Shown here piece by piece: positions 1-9,718 of a DNA stretch of 64,000 nt. The stretch covers positions 49,142,843 through 49,206,842 of the forward strand of contig OZ038384.1 of NCBI GenBank assembly GCA_964036045.1, given 5' to 3'. The notes beneath the pieces are model-generated. The model made no database searches. It was not told the origin of the DNA and saw only the letters and a list, made by a program, of their open reading frames with translations. Position numbers and translations under genes: made by a program. The DNA is from Eutreptiella sp. 'Long Island Sound 2002' (Eukaryota; Euglenozoa; Euglenophyceae; Eutreptiales; Eutreptiaceae). Numbering within the stretch: the first letter of the stretch is position 1; every line of letters starts with the position of its first letter.

Positions 1-861
1 TGCATTCCGATTTGACCTGAGTTGCAGTTTCTGTGAATATCCAATCATCTTTCACTGTTTACACTGCAGCCCTTCATGCTTTGATCCTGATTCTCTTCTC
101 CTTGCACACCTCTGGCTTGGGTTATCCTGGGGTTACTGTATTTCAACAAACAAAAGCTTTTCATCTCCAAAAACAAGCAGCAGGAAACCCTACACCAGCA
201 GCAAGCAGCAGGAGAGACAAAAACACAGTGCTGAAACCACTATAAACTTTTCTTGCATATTCTAACCCTACGTGCGCGCTGCACGCTCCATTCGCATAGC
301 ATACCTTTCATTCCTGTGTTGACCTGTGCAGCGCAAAGGAGATTAGCGCCCGAACCCCCAACGAACACAGCGTTGACAACCTCAACATTTTAACGAAACA
401 ACCAACACGAACGCAATGCATGGGTGTGAGGTGACACTGGCATACCTGAGAGGTGTTTTGTCCACCTGCTCCGTGGTGTGAGTTGAATTTAAATACTTTT
501 CTCTGAATTTTGTAAAAATTTTGATGTAACTGTGCAAAACTTTCCTTTAGAACCTTAAAAATCTACGGCTCATACCTTCTTTTTCAAAAGCCGTTTACGC
601 TTGCGCAACCTTGTTTTTGAAGTCCGCTTCCTTTGCGCTTGTCTGCGACTTTGACTTTGCGATTTCCCGCGTGGTTTCGTCGATTTTTAACGATTTCACT
701 TGCTAAATCGCAACCCCTTCCGCTAAACCGCAGGAATCACTCCCTGTTGGTTACATTTTCTATTTTTTCCAGCTCCTGGAGATTTGTGTCCTCCATTGGG
801 AGTATTGCTCCGCCCTGGCCCTTGGTCAGGACGTTTACTAAAACGCTGTTTATACAGCGAT

Positions 862-957
862 AGCCATCCGCATTAGAGCGTTCGACTGTACCCTAGTGGG
901 CAAGCACATGTGCTCTAGGGAGGGAGTCCTGGGTTCAAACCCCACTACCCCCAAAAA
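862..957 (+). promoter_or_regulatory. tRNA-like Pol III promoter (A box/B box)
   Basis: TACCCTAGTGGG at 889-900 fits the A-box consensus TRGCNNAGYNGG with one mismatch. GGTTCAAACCC at 932-942 fits the B-box consensus GGTTCRANNCC exactly. The spacing is tRNA-like and a T run follows (ATTTT near 957). No acceptor stem can be formed, so this is not an intact tRNA gene. It is more likely a tRNA-derived (SINE-like) segment embedded in the 3' region of the retrotransposon. The same arrangement is present in the second copy near 57.85 kb. Confidence 0.5.
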
Positions 958-1185
958 TTTTCCAAAAGTTTTCGTCGCACGCCGGCGACTTTTGAGGAAT
1001 GCCCCATCCAAGGGACATCATTCACGGTACATTACACTGTTTTTCAAGGGTACCTACAGTGTGATAGGCTTCTATGAACTGATGAGGATGTTTTTGGTAA
1101 GTTTAATGCATTTTCTGAGGTAATTTCCGGAATATTTGAGCCTTTTTCCTTGGTCCTACTAGCTTAGCTAACTAGTACTCCAGGG

Positions 1186-1875
1186 GGGAGTAAGAAAACG
1201 TCACTGCCATGTCTTTCTTGGAGGGCTTGATCCAGGCCAAGCCCCCCTTAAAAGCCTTTTGTTGATGCTAAGACAAACTTAAGTGTTTTTATCTCTCTTT
1301 TGAAGCCTAAAGTACACTTTCTCAAAGTAACTAGGGTTGTGACCCTAGCCCCCCCATGAAGTTCACCCCTACCACTCAACTGAGCGGAGGTACCTTCCTT
1401 CATGGGCATTTCATGCTTTAGGCCTTGGAGGTTAAGCCTAGTGGTCTCCCACCCCAGGACCCCTATACTCAATTGTTTCTACCACTTATTGTGGTCCTAC
1501 TTTGTAACTGTTTCTGAATTCAGTTGCTTGGCCAAGTCATTTTCCGTGTTGGCCTGACATCTATGCCCCACATTCCTAACCAGCACCATTTCACCCAAAA
1601 GAGTGCACATGAAGTGCCTAATGCTATCTTGGAGGCCTGAGTCAGTCCAATTTTCATATAAAATGTTTTGTATTATCCATTTGTGATTGAATCTTTGTGT
1701 ATAAACCTGCATTGTCTATCTGCAGCCCTTCTGTGTTACACTGGATTCCAAAACCAATCATTGATTCGATCCACATCCTGTTCTTGCTCTACTTGCTGCT
1801 TTGGTTTGGGTTTACAACTTCAAAACCTGCAGGATTTCATCAAAATATCTAGGGCATAAATCAAGGACATCTTTC
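1186..1875 (+). repeat. LTR of G2 family (copy 1)
   Basis: It starts GGGAGTAAGAAAA directly after a purine-rich run (AGGGGG, a polypurine-tract candidate) and ends CATCTTTC. It aligns along its length with the LTRs at 47725-48378 and 58141-58853. It retains the ~60-bp segment (about 1405-1465) that is deleted from the 5' LTR at 47.7 kb, and lacks about 20 bp found in the other two copies. Confidence 0.8.
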
Positions 1876-2728
1876 TCGTACCTTCCCCTAGCCTCGGTAG
1901 CCGCCTTACCTGCACTAATTGGCCAGCGCCGTTTCCCAGGTCCCTTTTGACCTGTTTTTGAGGTCAGGAACAAGGTTCACGCCCACTTACAGCGTAGGTT
2001 GGGTCTGTATAATTCTCTCCAACCCATTTGGGTAAAAAATTCCAGTTCCCTTAACCACATCCAGCCAACCAAGAAGCCAACGACGCAAACGCACTGTAGC
2101 TGTGGTGTCTTTGTAGCCTGTATCAGCCATTACACTCAAGGTTAGACAAACGAAAAGGGTTCGGTCCGGTCAAACCAGTCAAATCAGACGAAATGGGGTA
2201 GATCTGAATAATACTCTTGAACCTAAAAAAAAGCGTGTTGTAACAACACCTGCGGTAACAGGAACCAGTACCTGTACCTGCAATCTGTCCCACCTGGTGA
2301 AACCAGATGGAAAGTAAGCAATGGGATCCGGTCAAGATCAGGTCAAATGAGACAAAATAGGGTGCCCTTTGGCTCCAAAAAATGAACAAACACCCCAATA
2401 GCGCCAAAGAGAAAGTCACAGGGCTAGACACACGCGTATCACGTAGGAGGTCAGTAGGAGGTCAAACAGAATTCACCGCGTAGAGAAAGGAACAGAATGC
2501 AATGGAGCCTGGCCTTTCAATATTATATCTGGGTCCAGGAACCGGTGTCAAGGGTAAAATTTGCCAAGCAAACAGCATTATGCTGACCCCCCCGCTGTAG
2601 AAGAAAACCGCGGAGCCTGCAATGCGTGGATTCAGATCTCAGTCTTGGTCCGGCGATGTGCTCTGCCACTACACACGCCATCATCTCACTGCCCAAACCA
2701 CTACACAATGCAAGCACTAGAAAAACTT
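1876..2728. other. No gene recognised
   Basis: Unique-looking sequence between the G2 LTR and the minus-strand SET-like gene. Only short ORFs occur and none has a recognisable motif. It may include the 3' flank of the minus-strand gene or the edge of the putative large transposon; I see no clear terminal inverted repeat. Confidence 0.4.
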
Positions 2729-3904
2729 CTAGCGCTTCCAATTAGGGTTACCGGAACCCTCGCGCGAGCCCCTCCACTGATCCTCCAACCCAATGGCGGT
2801 CTCATCAGGGAGATAGACCACCCATGCAACTTGGGTGGTTCCCCCCTTTTCGGTTTCCCGCTCCACCTGCCGAAGGTTCCTACCCCCTGCAAGCCGATTC
2901 TGATTGACGTCCGGGACCCGAAAGGCTTCAAAACTGCTGAGTCGGCCCTTGGAGTCGGGCCGACAGAAGGTGAAAGGGGGGGTGCACTGGTCGGAGTCGA
3001 CCAGAGCGAGGGGGAGATAGGGGACGGCCTTTTCTGGTGGCAGGAGGCACTGCGTCGGATTGCCCTTGCTGAGCATCTCCTCCACCTCAGCCTTCGCCTT
3101 CTGAACGGGGACAGACCTCTTCATCTGCCATTTCCCCCCCCAAACAACAAACTGGAACAGAGTTGTCCAACAAAAACTTGGATCCCGAACGTCAAACTGC
3201 TGCCTCAAACCTGCTCCCTGCACCGGCAACGACCCCCTACGAATGAACTCTTTAAAAACATTTGCAGTTGCAAACGTGCAACGGTACGGACCCCCATCGA
3301 CACGAGCCCTCTTTGCCTTGGGCTCGTCAGGCTCAACGCCGCAGGGGGGGCTGACAGTCGAGCTCTTTCCCCAATGCTCGATCCGCGACTGCAGATCAGG
3401 CATCTTAGCCAGCGTCCTGTCCACCAACACCTGACAGATCCGCCTGATCCTCGGCGAATCCAAGCCTCCAGGTTCCCAGACCAGCAGAAACCAGCTGGAC
3501 TTCCCCCTCAAATCCTTGCTGCACTCGGCAATGACCGAGATGCAGTGGCCCATCCCTCCCCCCGTCCCTCCACCGCCGTCGACGAGCTTAATGGGATGAC
3601 CATCAACCCTGCAAATGACATGCCCATACACCCTGTCCTTCACCCTCTCGTACACGGACCTGTCCTGGGTCTTGATGGTTTTTTTGCCAGGCGGAGCTAC
3701 CAGGTGCTCCGCCCGCCACTCAGCCCACTCCAGCGTCGCGCCCCAGCGGCTGTCGACACCCATAGCCCTCTCTGCCTGGACAAAAAATGTCTTCTTGCGG
3801 ATACCACGCGCTGCAGCTTGGTATTCCGCATCATACCCCCTGAGGTCGATTCCGACCTGCAGCCACTGACCCGTCTGGCCGTACATGTCCTTCCTATTCT
3901 GCAC
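2729..3904 (-). CDS. Continuation of SET-like protein after an in-frame TAG
   Basis: This is a 391-codon open frame that begins directly after the TAG at 3905-3907 and is in the same frame as the SET-like ORF upstream. There is no ATG at the junction; the first codon is GTG. The two stretches therefore look like one ~890-codon reading frame interrupted by a single stop. I recognise no domain. The sequence is globular-looking, Trp-rich and mixed in charge, with a basic cluster near residues 220-225 (PKAKRAR). It could be the C-terminal half of one protein, a pseudogenised segment, or a separate exon joined by an intron that I could not place. The opposite strand is also open here for 596 codons but shows only proline-rich, motif-free sequence and is treated as a shadow. 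Confidence 0.55.
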   Translation of the reverse strand: MQNRKDMYGQTGQWLQVGIDLRGYDAEYQAAARGIRKKTFFVQAERAMGVDSRWGATLEWAEWRAEHLVAPPGKKTIKTQDRSVYERVKDRVYGHVICRVDGHPIKLVDGGGGTGGGMGHCISVIAECSKDLRGKSSWFLLVWEPGGLDSPRIRRICQVLVDRTLAKMPDLQSRIEHWGKSSTVSPPCGVEPDEPKAKRARVDGGPYRCTFATANVFKEFIRRGSLPVQGAGLRQQFDVRDPSFCWTTLFQFVVWGGKWQMKRSVPVQKAKAEVEEMLSKGNPTQCLLPPEKAVPYLPLALVDSDQCTPPFTFCRPDSKGRLSSFEAFRVPDVNQNRLAGGRNLRQVERETEKGGTTQVAWVVYLPDETAIGLEDQWRGSREGSGNPNWKR

Positions 3905-5410
3905 CTAAATCACCTCCCACTTACCACCCACAAACACCATTTCTACGACATCCCCAGGAGCAGCCCCCTCGAACTCGTAACAAAACCAGGGAGGGTAAAC
4001 GCCTGCAAGTCGCGACCCAGCCGTGATGAAGTCGCCCCCGGAAGAATTCTGGTCACCCCAGACCGTGGTCAACGGCGTGACGAACCTCCCCTTCCGCCAG
4101 TTCCTCTTGAAAAAACAGGTCTTGCTTTCAACCTGTGTCAAGTGCGGCCCTACCATCTCGGACCACAGCAGACGCACCCTGTCCCCCTTCCTGACAATAA
4201 ACTGCCCCCCATCAACATGGGTCACGGTGGCCTGGCTGGGGTAGGGCACCTTCGAAGAAAAATACTGGCGAATCACCAGGGACCCGTCATGAGCATACAG
4301 TTGCCCTGCAGGCAGGGCAGAGGCGCTGGGAAGAATGTTCTGGGTGGTTAGAATTGGCTGGTTGAAACCTTCTGCAGCAGGTTCATCAGGGTCAGCAGCA
4401 TCAGCAGGTGGAGGCGAAGGGGGCAACGGGTAATCTACGCCATAGAACATGGCCAGCTCGGTACCCGCCTTCACCTCCTGCCGGGTGTAAACCCTGGGGG
4501 TACCGTCATCCAGGTGGATGATCACGTCGCAATCCTCCAGGCGAGGGCGAGCGTTGATACGGCTCAGAATATTCCCCCTTTTACCCCCGTCCACCCAAAC
4601 CCCCCTCCCAGTCTTTGAATCTGCCCCCCCGCCCTTGATGCACAAAACCTTATCCCCCCTAACCGTCAGGCAATCTGGTGCCGTCCCTTCAATCCTTTCC
4701 CCCTTGTACTCCCCCAGGCAGGTGTCCGCCTCAATGTCCACCTTCGCTTTCACCCCCCGGGCTTCCCCAATCGTGGACTCAACGATCTGGAGGTGCTTCC
4801 CCATAACAAAATGCGGCCGCTCCACCACCGCCCGTTGCCCCTCCTCCTCCCCCGCCCCGGTGTCCCTCACTCGGCGTTTCGCTGTGGCTCGGCTCCTCGT
4901 TGTGACCCCCTCCGGTTGCTTGGCAACCCCCCCGCCCCCCGCTTCTGCCCCCCTCCGCCCACCCTCCGCCTCCGCAGCCTCGGTGCCCTTCTCCTTCCCC
5001 TTCTCCTCCTCCGTTTCCTTTGCCTCCTCCTCCTCCTCCTCCTGCATCAACACGTCGGTCGGGGTTGGGGTGACCACCGGCGACTGGGGCTGGTAGCTGG
5101 GCGAGCCTTCTCCAAGAAGCTGGCGTTCAGGACTTGGGCTTGGGCTTCGCTCCTTCTCATGGGCCCACTTCTCCCTGGGCTCCTCTCCCCTTCCCCTCTT
5201 GCCGAGAACTGAATACAAACAGCAAGGATCAGAGTTAAATTCTGAAGAAGCACAGCAGCAGAAGAAAACACTTACGCATGCAATTGCATACCAAGGGCTC
5301 TCACATCCCCTCGGTACAGGTCCCAGGACGCCCTCCTCTTCTTCTCCCGCTGCGGCTTCTCCCTGTGCCCCGCCATCCTCCACCAATCCTCCCCCTCGTC
5401 CGACTCCCAC
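3905..5410 (-). CDS. SET-domain-like protein (putative lysine methyltransferase)
   Basis: The open frame has 501 codons. Residues 1-200 are acidic, Glu/Lys-rich low complexity. Residues about 207-327 resemble a SET domain: a GEYKGE turn (233-238), an SRINARP stretch (283-289) where the Asn/His substrate-loop motif normally lies, and the C-terminal ELAMFYGVDY block (318-327) with the catalytic-type tyrosine. SET domains transfer methyl groups from S-adenosylmethionine to protein lysines, usually histones. The canonical NHSC motif is not intact, so activity is uncertain. The first ~68 codons probably include intron sequence: a GTAAGT donor at about 5278 and a TTTGTATTCAG acceptor at about 5211 (minus strand) suggest the true start is the exon at 5273-5454. 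The frame ends with TAG, then continues open for another 391 codons. Confidence 0.6.
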   Translation of the reverse strand: MGVGRGGGLVEDGGAQGEAAAGEEEEGVLGPVPRGCESPWYAIACVSVFFCCCASSEFNSDPCCLYSVLGKRGRGEEPREKWAHEKERSPSPSPERQLLGEGSPSYQPQSPVVTPTPTDVLMQEEEEEEAKETEEEKGKEKGTEAAEAEGGRRGAEAGGGGVAKQPEGVTTRSRATAKRRVRDTGAGEEEGQRAVVERPHFVMGKHLQIVESTIGEARGVKAKVDIEADTCLGEYKGERIEGTAPDCLTVRGDKVLCIKGGGADSKTGRGVWVDGGKRGNILSRINARPRLEDCDVIIHLDDGTPRVYTRQEVKAGTELAMFYGVDYPLPPSPPPADAADPDEPAAEGFNQPILTTQNILPSASALPAGQLYAHDGSLVIRQYFSSKVPYPSQATVTHVDGGQFIVRKGDRVRLLWSEMVGPHLTQVESKTCFFKRNWRKGRFVTPLTTVWGDQNSSGGDFITAGSRLAGVYPPWFCYEFEGAAPGDVVEMVFVGGKWEVI

Positions 5411-5454
5411 CCGCGCAGCAGCTCGGCCGCCAGGTCCTTCGTCGTCTCCGACAC
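5273..5454 (-). CDS. Candidate first exon of the SET-like gene
   Basis: A short frame begins with ATG (MSETTKDLAAELLRG) and reaches the donor C|GTAAGT at about 5278. The acceptor ATTCAG follows about 65 bp downstream on the minus strand. Its acidic N-terminus and basic REKKRR stretch look like a nuclear regulatory protein. The reading-frame phase across this particular junction does not fit perfectly with the downstream SET frame, so another splice choice may be used or the start may lie inside the larger ORF. Confidence 0.35.
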
Positions 5455-5569
5455 TGGACTCGCAGGACCTATCGGTGCAGGGATATGGTTTCGTTTATGA
5501 GGCTCTTTGTGAATCAGTAATTATGGGGTAGCCTATCGAGGTTGATCATCAGTGGTGTTGTGCCATCAG

Positions 5570-5720
5570 TGGCAAACCTGCTTCTGCCCCTTCACCCCCG
5601 CGTCTGCTCCTTCTTCGCCCTCCTCCGCTGCTTCCTCCACTTCGGCTTCCGCTGCACCTGGATCAGAGGATGTGCGTTCTATTGCAAGGACCAGCCTAGC
5701 AATGTCGTGCATCAGGGGCG
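5570..5720 (-). pseudogene. Diverged duplicate of the Ulp1-gene 3' segment
   Basis: GCAAACCTGC near 5573 and the stretch GATGTGCGTT...CGTGCATC near 5669-5707 match, in the same order, 6938-7215 at the C-terminal coding end of the Ulp1-like gene. The intervening Ser/Ala-rich part is shorter here. This fragment runs directly into the first unit of the 53-bp minisatellite and looks like its seed. Confidence 0.55.
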
Positions 5721-6531
5721 GTGAATCAATAGTCAGGGGGTAGCCTATCTAGTTCGTGCATCAGAGGCCCCCGGTAAATCAATAATCAGGGGGTAGCGTA
5801 TCAAGTTCCTGCATCGGAGGCCCCTGGCAAACCAATAGTCACGGGGTAGCCTATCCAGTTTGTGCATCAGAGGCCCCCGGTAAGTCAATAGTCAGGGGGT
5901 AGCCTATCAAGTTCGTTCATCAGAGGCCCTGGGTAAACCAATAGTCAGGGGGTAGCCTATCAAGTTGGTGCATCAGAGGCCCCGGGTAAATCGATAGTCA
6001 GGGGGTAGCCTATCAAGTTCGTGCATCAGAGGCCTCTGGCAAATGAATAGTCAGGGGGTAGCCTATCAAGTTCGTGCCTCAGAGGCCCCTGGCAAATCAA
6101 TAGTCAGGGGGTAGCCTATCAAGTACGTGCATCAGAGGCCCCCGGTAAAACAATAGTCAGGGGGTAGCCTATCAAGTTCGTGCATCAGGGGCCCTGGGTA
6201 AACCAATAGTCAGGGGGTAGCCTATCAAGTTCGTGCATCAGAGGCCCCCGGTAAATCAATAGTTACGGGCAGGCCTATCAAGTTCGTGCATCAGAGGCCC
6301 TGGGTAAATTGATAGTCAGGGGGTAGCCTATCAAGTTCGTGCATCAGAGGCCCCTGGCAAATCAATAGTCAGGGGGTAGCCTATCAAATTCGTGCATCAG
6401 AGGCCGCTGGCAAATCAATGGTCAGGGGGTAGCTTATCAAGTTCGTGCATCAAAGGCCCCCGTTCATTCAATGGACGGAGGGTAGCCTATCAAGTTCGTG
6501 CATCAGAGGCCCTGGGTAAACCAATAATCAG
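5690..6531 (+). repeat. 53-bp minisatellite, forward block (~16 units)
   Basis: Units of 53 bp are recognised by ATAGTCAGGGGGTAGCC and CGTGCATCAGAGGCC. ATAGTCA recurs at 5941, 5994 and 6047, and so on. Units differ at a few positions, mainly after GAGGCC. No unique spacers are present, so this is a plain tandem repeat. The unit resembles part of the Ulp1-like gene (about 7188-7235). Confidence 0.92.
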
Positions 6532-6880
6532 GGCCTCTGATGCACGAACTTGATAGGCTACCCCCTGACTATTGAATTGCCAGCGGCCTCTGATGCACGA
6601 ACTTGATAGGCTACTCCCTGACTATTGATTTGCCAGTGGCCTCTGATGCACGAACTTGATAGGCTACCCCCTGACTATTGGTTTGCCAGGGGCCTCTGAT
6701 GCACGAACTTGATAGGCTACCCCTTGACTATCGATTTACCGGAGGCCTCTGATGCACGAACTTGATAGGCCACCCCCTGACTATTGACTTACCAAGGGCC
6801 TCTGATGCACGAACTTGATAGGCCACCCCCTGACTATTGATTTACTGGGGGCCTCTGATGCACGAACTTGATAGGCTGCA
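6532..6880 (-). repeat. 53-bp minisatellite, inverted block (~6.5 units)
   Basis: The same 53-bp unit appears here in reverse complement (GGCCTCTGATGCACG...CTGACTATTG). The orientation switches at about 6531, without a spacer. The two blocks can fold into a large hairpin. The array lies between the SET-like and Ulp1-like genes. Confidence 0.92.
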
Positions 6881-6904
6881 ATGGTGAGGCGTAGTAATGT
6901 AGTG

Positions 6905-8083
6905 TCACAATGTAGTGTCGTGCAAATTCTGGCAAACCTGCAGGGAGTTCTTCTGGCAATTACTGCTCCGTCTCTTCTCCTCTTGCTTCCTCTCCGGCTG
7001 GTGCTGGTGCTCCTTCTGCCGCTTCTCCTTCCGCCTCTTCCGCGGCGGCGAGTTCCTCCGCTGCTCCTGCTTTCGCTCCTTCTTCTGCGTCCGCTGCTGC
7101 CTCCGCCGCTGCTTGGCCCGCTTCCTCTGCGTCTTGCTCCGCTTGCCCCGCACCTGTATCAAGGGATGTGCGTTGTATTGTTGGGCCAAGCCTATCAGCC
7201 CCGTGCATCCGAGGTGTTTGAAATCAGTAGCACACCTTCCGGTGCTGCCTCCACACCTTCCACGTTGCCTGCTTCCGGCTCTTTTGTCTCCTCCGTCTTT
7301 GGCACTGTAGGCCACGATGGGAGGACTGCTGCTGGCATGCATCGGCGAGACGCTCGCCCAACAGTGATATATCATACCTTCCTCTTCTGCCATCTTCATC
7401 TGTTCCTCACGACTGGCAGGCATTGTGGATACTGAAGAAGGTGTTCGAGAATCCGGGAAGAGCGGATGATCGGGAACTACATCCGTATGCAGCAGACGTA
7501 CTGTTCTGTGCCAATTACGTAAAATATTCCTAAGGTCTAAGTCGCTTAGTTCCAGCGATAGAGGTGACAAATCAACCTCGCTACCGCCTAAAACAACGGA
7601 AACGACCCACTCTGCACCACAGCACGCAAACACTGCACACGACCAACCATCTGGCTGATGTACACAGTGAAATTTCCTAAGGTTCACGTCGGTAGAGAAT
7701 GGCCATGGCTGGTGCTGGTTATGCACCTGCCAATGCCGCTGAAATAGGTCCCACAGAACGGTTCCACGCTGTTGCCGTTGAGCAGAATCCGGACACAGAG
7801 AATCCAGAATCCACATTTCAGGGGACAAGAGCAGAAGAAGAAAAACTGCCACCCACCAGTGCCCCTGCTCGCCACAGACCAAAATAAACCAATCGAGGTC
7901 AAAGCAGTTTTCCTTCTGTGGCAAGCTCTTTTTCTGCCAAAGGGTAACAGGCCAGACCCTTCGCTGGAGGCCGAGTTTCCGATGGAGCAGCAAATTCATG
8001 AGTTGCACTCGAATTTCAATAAAACTATCCCCGATCCAACGATCACCCCCCCATTGTTCTGTTATTTCACGATTTGTCAACAA
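6905..8083 (-). CDS. Ulp1/C48-type cysteine protease (SUMO-protease-like)
   Basis: The open frame has 392 codons. The peptidase domain occupies residues ~8-170. RWIGDSFIEIRVQLMNLL corresponds to the N-terminal helix of Ulp1 folds. The catalytic His is in GHWWVAV (H75), the Asp in WILDSL (D94), and the oxyanion Gln and nucleophile Cys are in QPDGWSC (Q143, C149) with the usual Q-x5-C spacing. Residues ~300-392 are strongly basic, Arg/Lys/Gln-rich low complexity. Ulp1 proteases cleave SUMO or related conjugates; many eukaryotic DNA transposons (Mutator-, CACTA- and KDZ-like) carry one. The first codon is TTG rather than ATG, so the start is probably in an upstream exon. The J-like ORF ends only 13 bp upstream, so the two may be one spliced transcript. 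Confidence 0.75.
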   Translation of the reverse strand: MLTNREITEQWGGDRWIGDSFIEIRVQLMNLLLHRKLGLQRRVWPVTLWQKKSLPQKENCFDLDWFILVCGEQGHWWVAVFLLLLLSPEMWILDSLCPDSAQRQQRGTVLWDLFQRHWQVHNQHQPWPFSTDVNLRKFHCVHQPDGWSCAVFACCGAEWVVSVVLGGSEVDLSPLSLELSDLDLRNILRNWHRTVRLLHTDVVPDHPLFPDSRTPSSVSTMPASREEQMKMAEEEGMIYHCWASVSPMHASSSPPIVAYSAKDGGDKRAGSRQRGRCGGSTGRCATDFKHLGCTGLIGLAQQYNAHPLIQVRGKRSKTQRKRAKQRRRQQRTQKKERKQEQRRNSPPRKRRKEKRQKEHQHQPERKQEEKRRSSNCQKNSLQVCQNLHDTTL

Positions 8084-8095
8084 AATGCCTAGGAC

Positions 8096-8650
8096 TCAGA
8101 TGCCATCTACCCCAGATGCAGGGCCCTCGGCAGGAGATGGGGTGTCGCCGGCATCAATATATTCCGGGTGAACGGTTTGTGAGGAGGTGGAAGTTGGCTC
8201 AGGGCTAATGGGTCCGTGCAGCGCAGTGGTGCCGGGGTTAGCAGCTTGCATGGGCTCCGGAGATTCCACGTCGGCCATTGATGGCCACCAAACGTGTTCA
8301 CGCGGCCAAAGAGCAGGGTCATCCCCTAAATCTTCCCCCCGGGGTGCAACGAGGCCGTTCAATTGAGCCTCGTACAGCCGTCGGCTATCCCCACAAAGGA
8401 TGTCTTTCGCCCAACTGATTCTTTGAATGACACTGATGTCAAACCTCTGAGCCCACAGCACCAGTTTCCGATACCGTTTTTTAGCGACGGCCTCATCGGC
8501 CCCACGCGGCAGACCTAGCAGTTCATGAGCCCACGGACGGCTCATGTCAAGCTGCTCCAAAACGGGCTGGCGGGCATGGTGGGTATCCTCCCACCCAACT
8601 TGTGCCTGCACTTGGGCCCAAACATTGGCCTTGTTCAAGTCCCCCCCCAT
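8096..8650 (-). CDS. J-domain-like protein lacking HPD
   Basis: An ATG-started frame of 184 codons. Residues ~39-97 follow the DnaJ J-domain pattern: ELLGLPRGADEAVAKKRYRK (helices I-II), then a helix with ISWAKDIL, then RRLYEAQL. The HPD tripeptide that stimulates Hsp70 ATPase should lie after helix II, where the sequence reads WAQRFD, so it is absent. The C-terminal third is Pro/Ser/Thr-rich and probably disordered. It may be a degenerate J-domain or a chance helical match. It sits immediately upstream of the Ulp1-like frame on the same strand. Confidence 0.5.
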   Translation of the reverse strand: MGGDLNKANVWAQVQAQVGWEDTHHARQPVLEQLDMSRPWAHELLGLPRGADEAVAKKRYRKLVLWAQRFDISVIQRISWAKDILCGDSRRLYEAQLNGLVAPRGEDLGDDPALWPREHVWWPSMADVESPEPMQAANPGTTALHGPISPEPTSTSSQTVHPEYIDAGDTPSPAEGPASGVDGI

Positions 8651-9718
8651 GGGGGGCTTTTAATTGGGGGGCCGGGGAATGGGGCCCCGCCCCCCTCTAA
8701 AAGCAGTCCTTATGCCATTATATACAATCTGCAGGCCGAAATGAAACATGTCCCAAAAGTGTACGATGCAGCCCCTCTAAATGACCGCCTCAAAGAGGTG
8801 ATTCGCGCCGTTATATTTGTGTCGATCAAACATGGCTGTTTTGCAAAGTTAGGACCTTTACAAGAGTTTAACTTCTTTACCAGCATCCACTAATTCCATA
8901 TAAGCTAGAGATGCGATTTAAAGGTGCACTAGCAAAGTTGAGGTGCCTAACAATACTATATATAAGCCACTGGCCCCAAATCTCAAGAAATCTGTTTGCC
9001 ATATTATTTATTTGCTGTGCACGCGTGCATTTTGCAGTCGCCGGCCTTTGCGATCTTTCATTTTGACTGTCCAAAGTGAAATCGGGCTACAATGCACGAA
9101 ATTTCGATCTAAGACCAGATTTAGAAATGATTCTAAGAGCCTCGTCTTGCTGTTTAATTGAAAAACCGCCATCATTTTGTTTTAGCACCGCTTTTTGATT
9201 TGACGGTTTTCAGCGCACTCAGCCTCCTTTTCAAGCTCAAAAATGAAAAGAACACCCCCAAATAGACCGAAATTGCCCTTGGTTTCGTCAAAATTCGATA
9301 CAATAGGCCCGAGTTATGAATATGTCAATTGTATGCTATTTGCACCCTGTGTAGCTGATTTTGCCCAATGCACCCTCCCTGTCCTTCGGCTGCTAGCTTA
9401 AACACAAGGCAAAGCAGTGTTTTTGCGTTTGTTTTTCACAGCCCGGCTCCATTTCCGACATAGAAAGGTGACCCGAAAATGGCTAAAAACGTAATAAGGC
9501 TTTTCTTTTGATGGTGCTTCGCACCAGCAAAGGAAAAGCCAGACCAAGCACGAAAGACAAAGGATCCATTTAACCTTATTTTTCCACACCCTCCACAACA
9601 TATCATGTATCATTGCTTCATTGAAATTTCCTCAAGATGCTCATCGTTCTTTGTTATAAATACCTGATCATGCATGTGCAGATCGTGCAATCTGAATTCG
9701 TCGTACGACAGATACCCT
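8651..9718. other. No gene recognised
   Basis: AT-richer sequence between two minus-strand ORFs. Short ORFs only, no motif recognised, no obvious repeat within the window. It is probably intergenic, a large intron or 5' flank of the J-like gene. Confidence 0.4.

Larger units (their letters stand above)
254..1875 (+). mobile_element. 3' end of a G2-family Ty3/gypsy element
   Basis: This stretch matches 57196-58853, the 3' untranslated region plus 3' LTR of the G2 element inside the window, with scattered substitutions and small indels. Similarity starts abruptly at about 254, where GCATATTCTAACC begins in both copies, and ends at CATCTTTC (about 1875), the end of the LTR in the other copies. 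No pol sequence lies to the left, so the copy is truncated or its body is rearranged. Bases 1-253 show no relationship to the other copy and no recognisable gene. Confidence 0.85.

Noticed and set aside
862-957. Intact tRNA gene
   Set aside because: A and B boxes fit, but the 5' and 3' ends cannot pair into an acceptor stem.
2561-4351. 596-codon plus-strand ORF
   Set aside because: Antisense to the SET-like gene and its continuation; proline-rich with no motif, while the minus strand shows a recognisable domain.
5690-6880. CRISPR-like array
   Set aside because: Units of 53 bp are contiguous with no unique spacers, and the surroundings are eukaryotic with introns.
6881-7435. Plus-strand Leu-rich ORF that could be a membrane protein
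   Set aside because: Antisense to the basic C-terminal tail of the Ulp1-like gene; the hydrophobicity is the complement of Arg/Lys/Gln codons.
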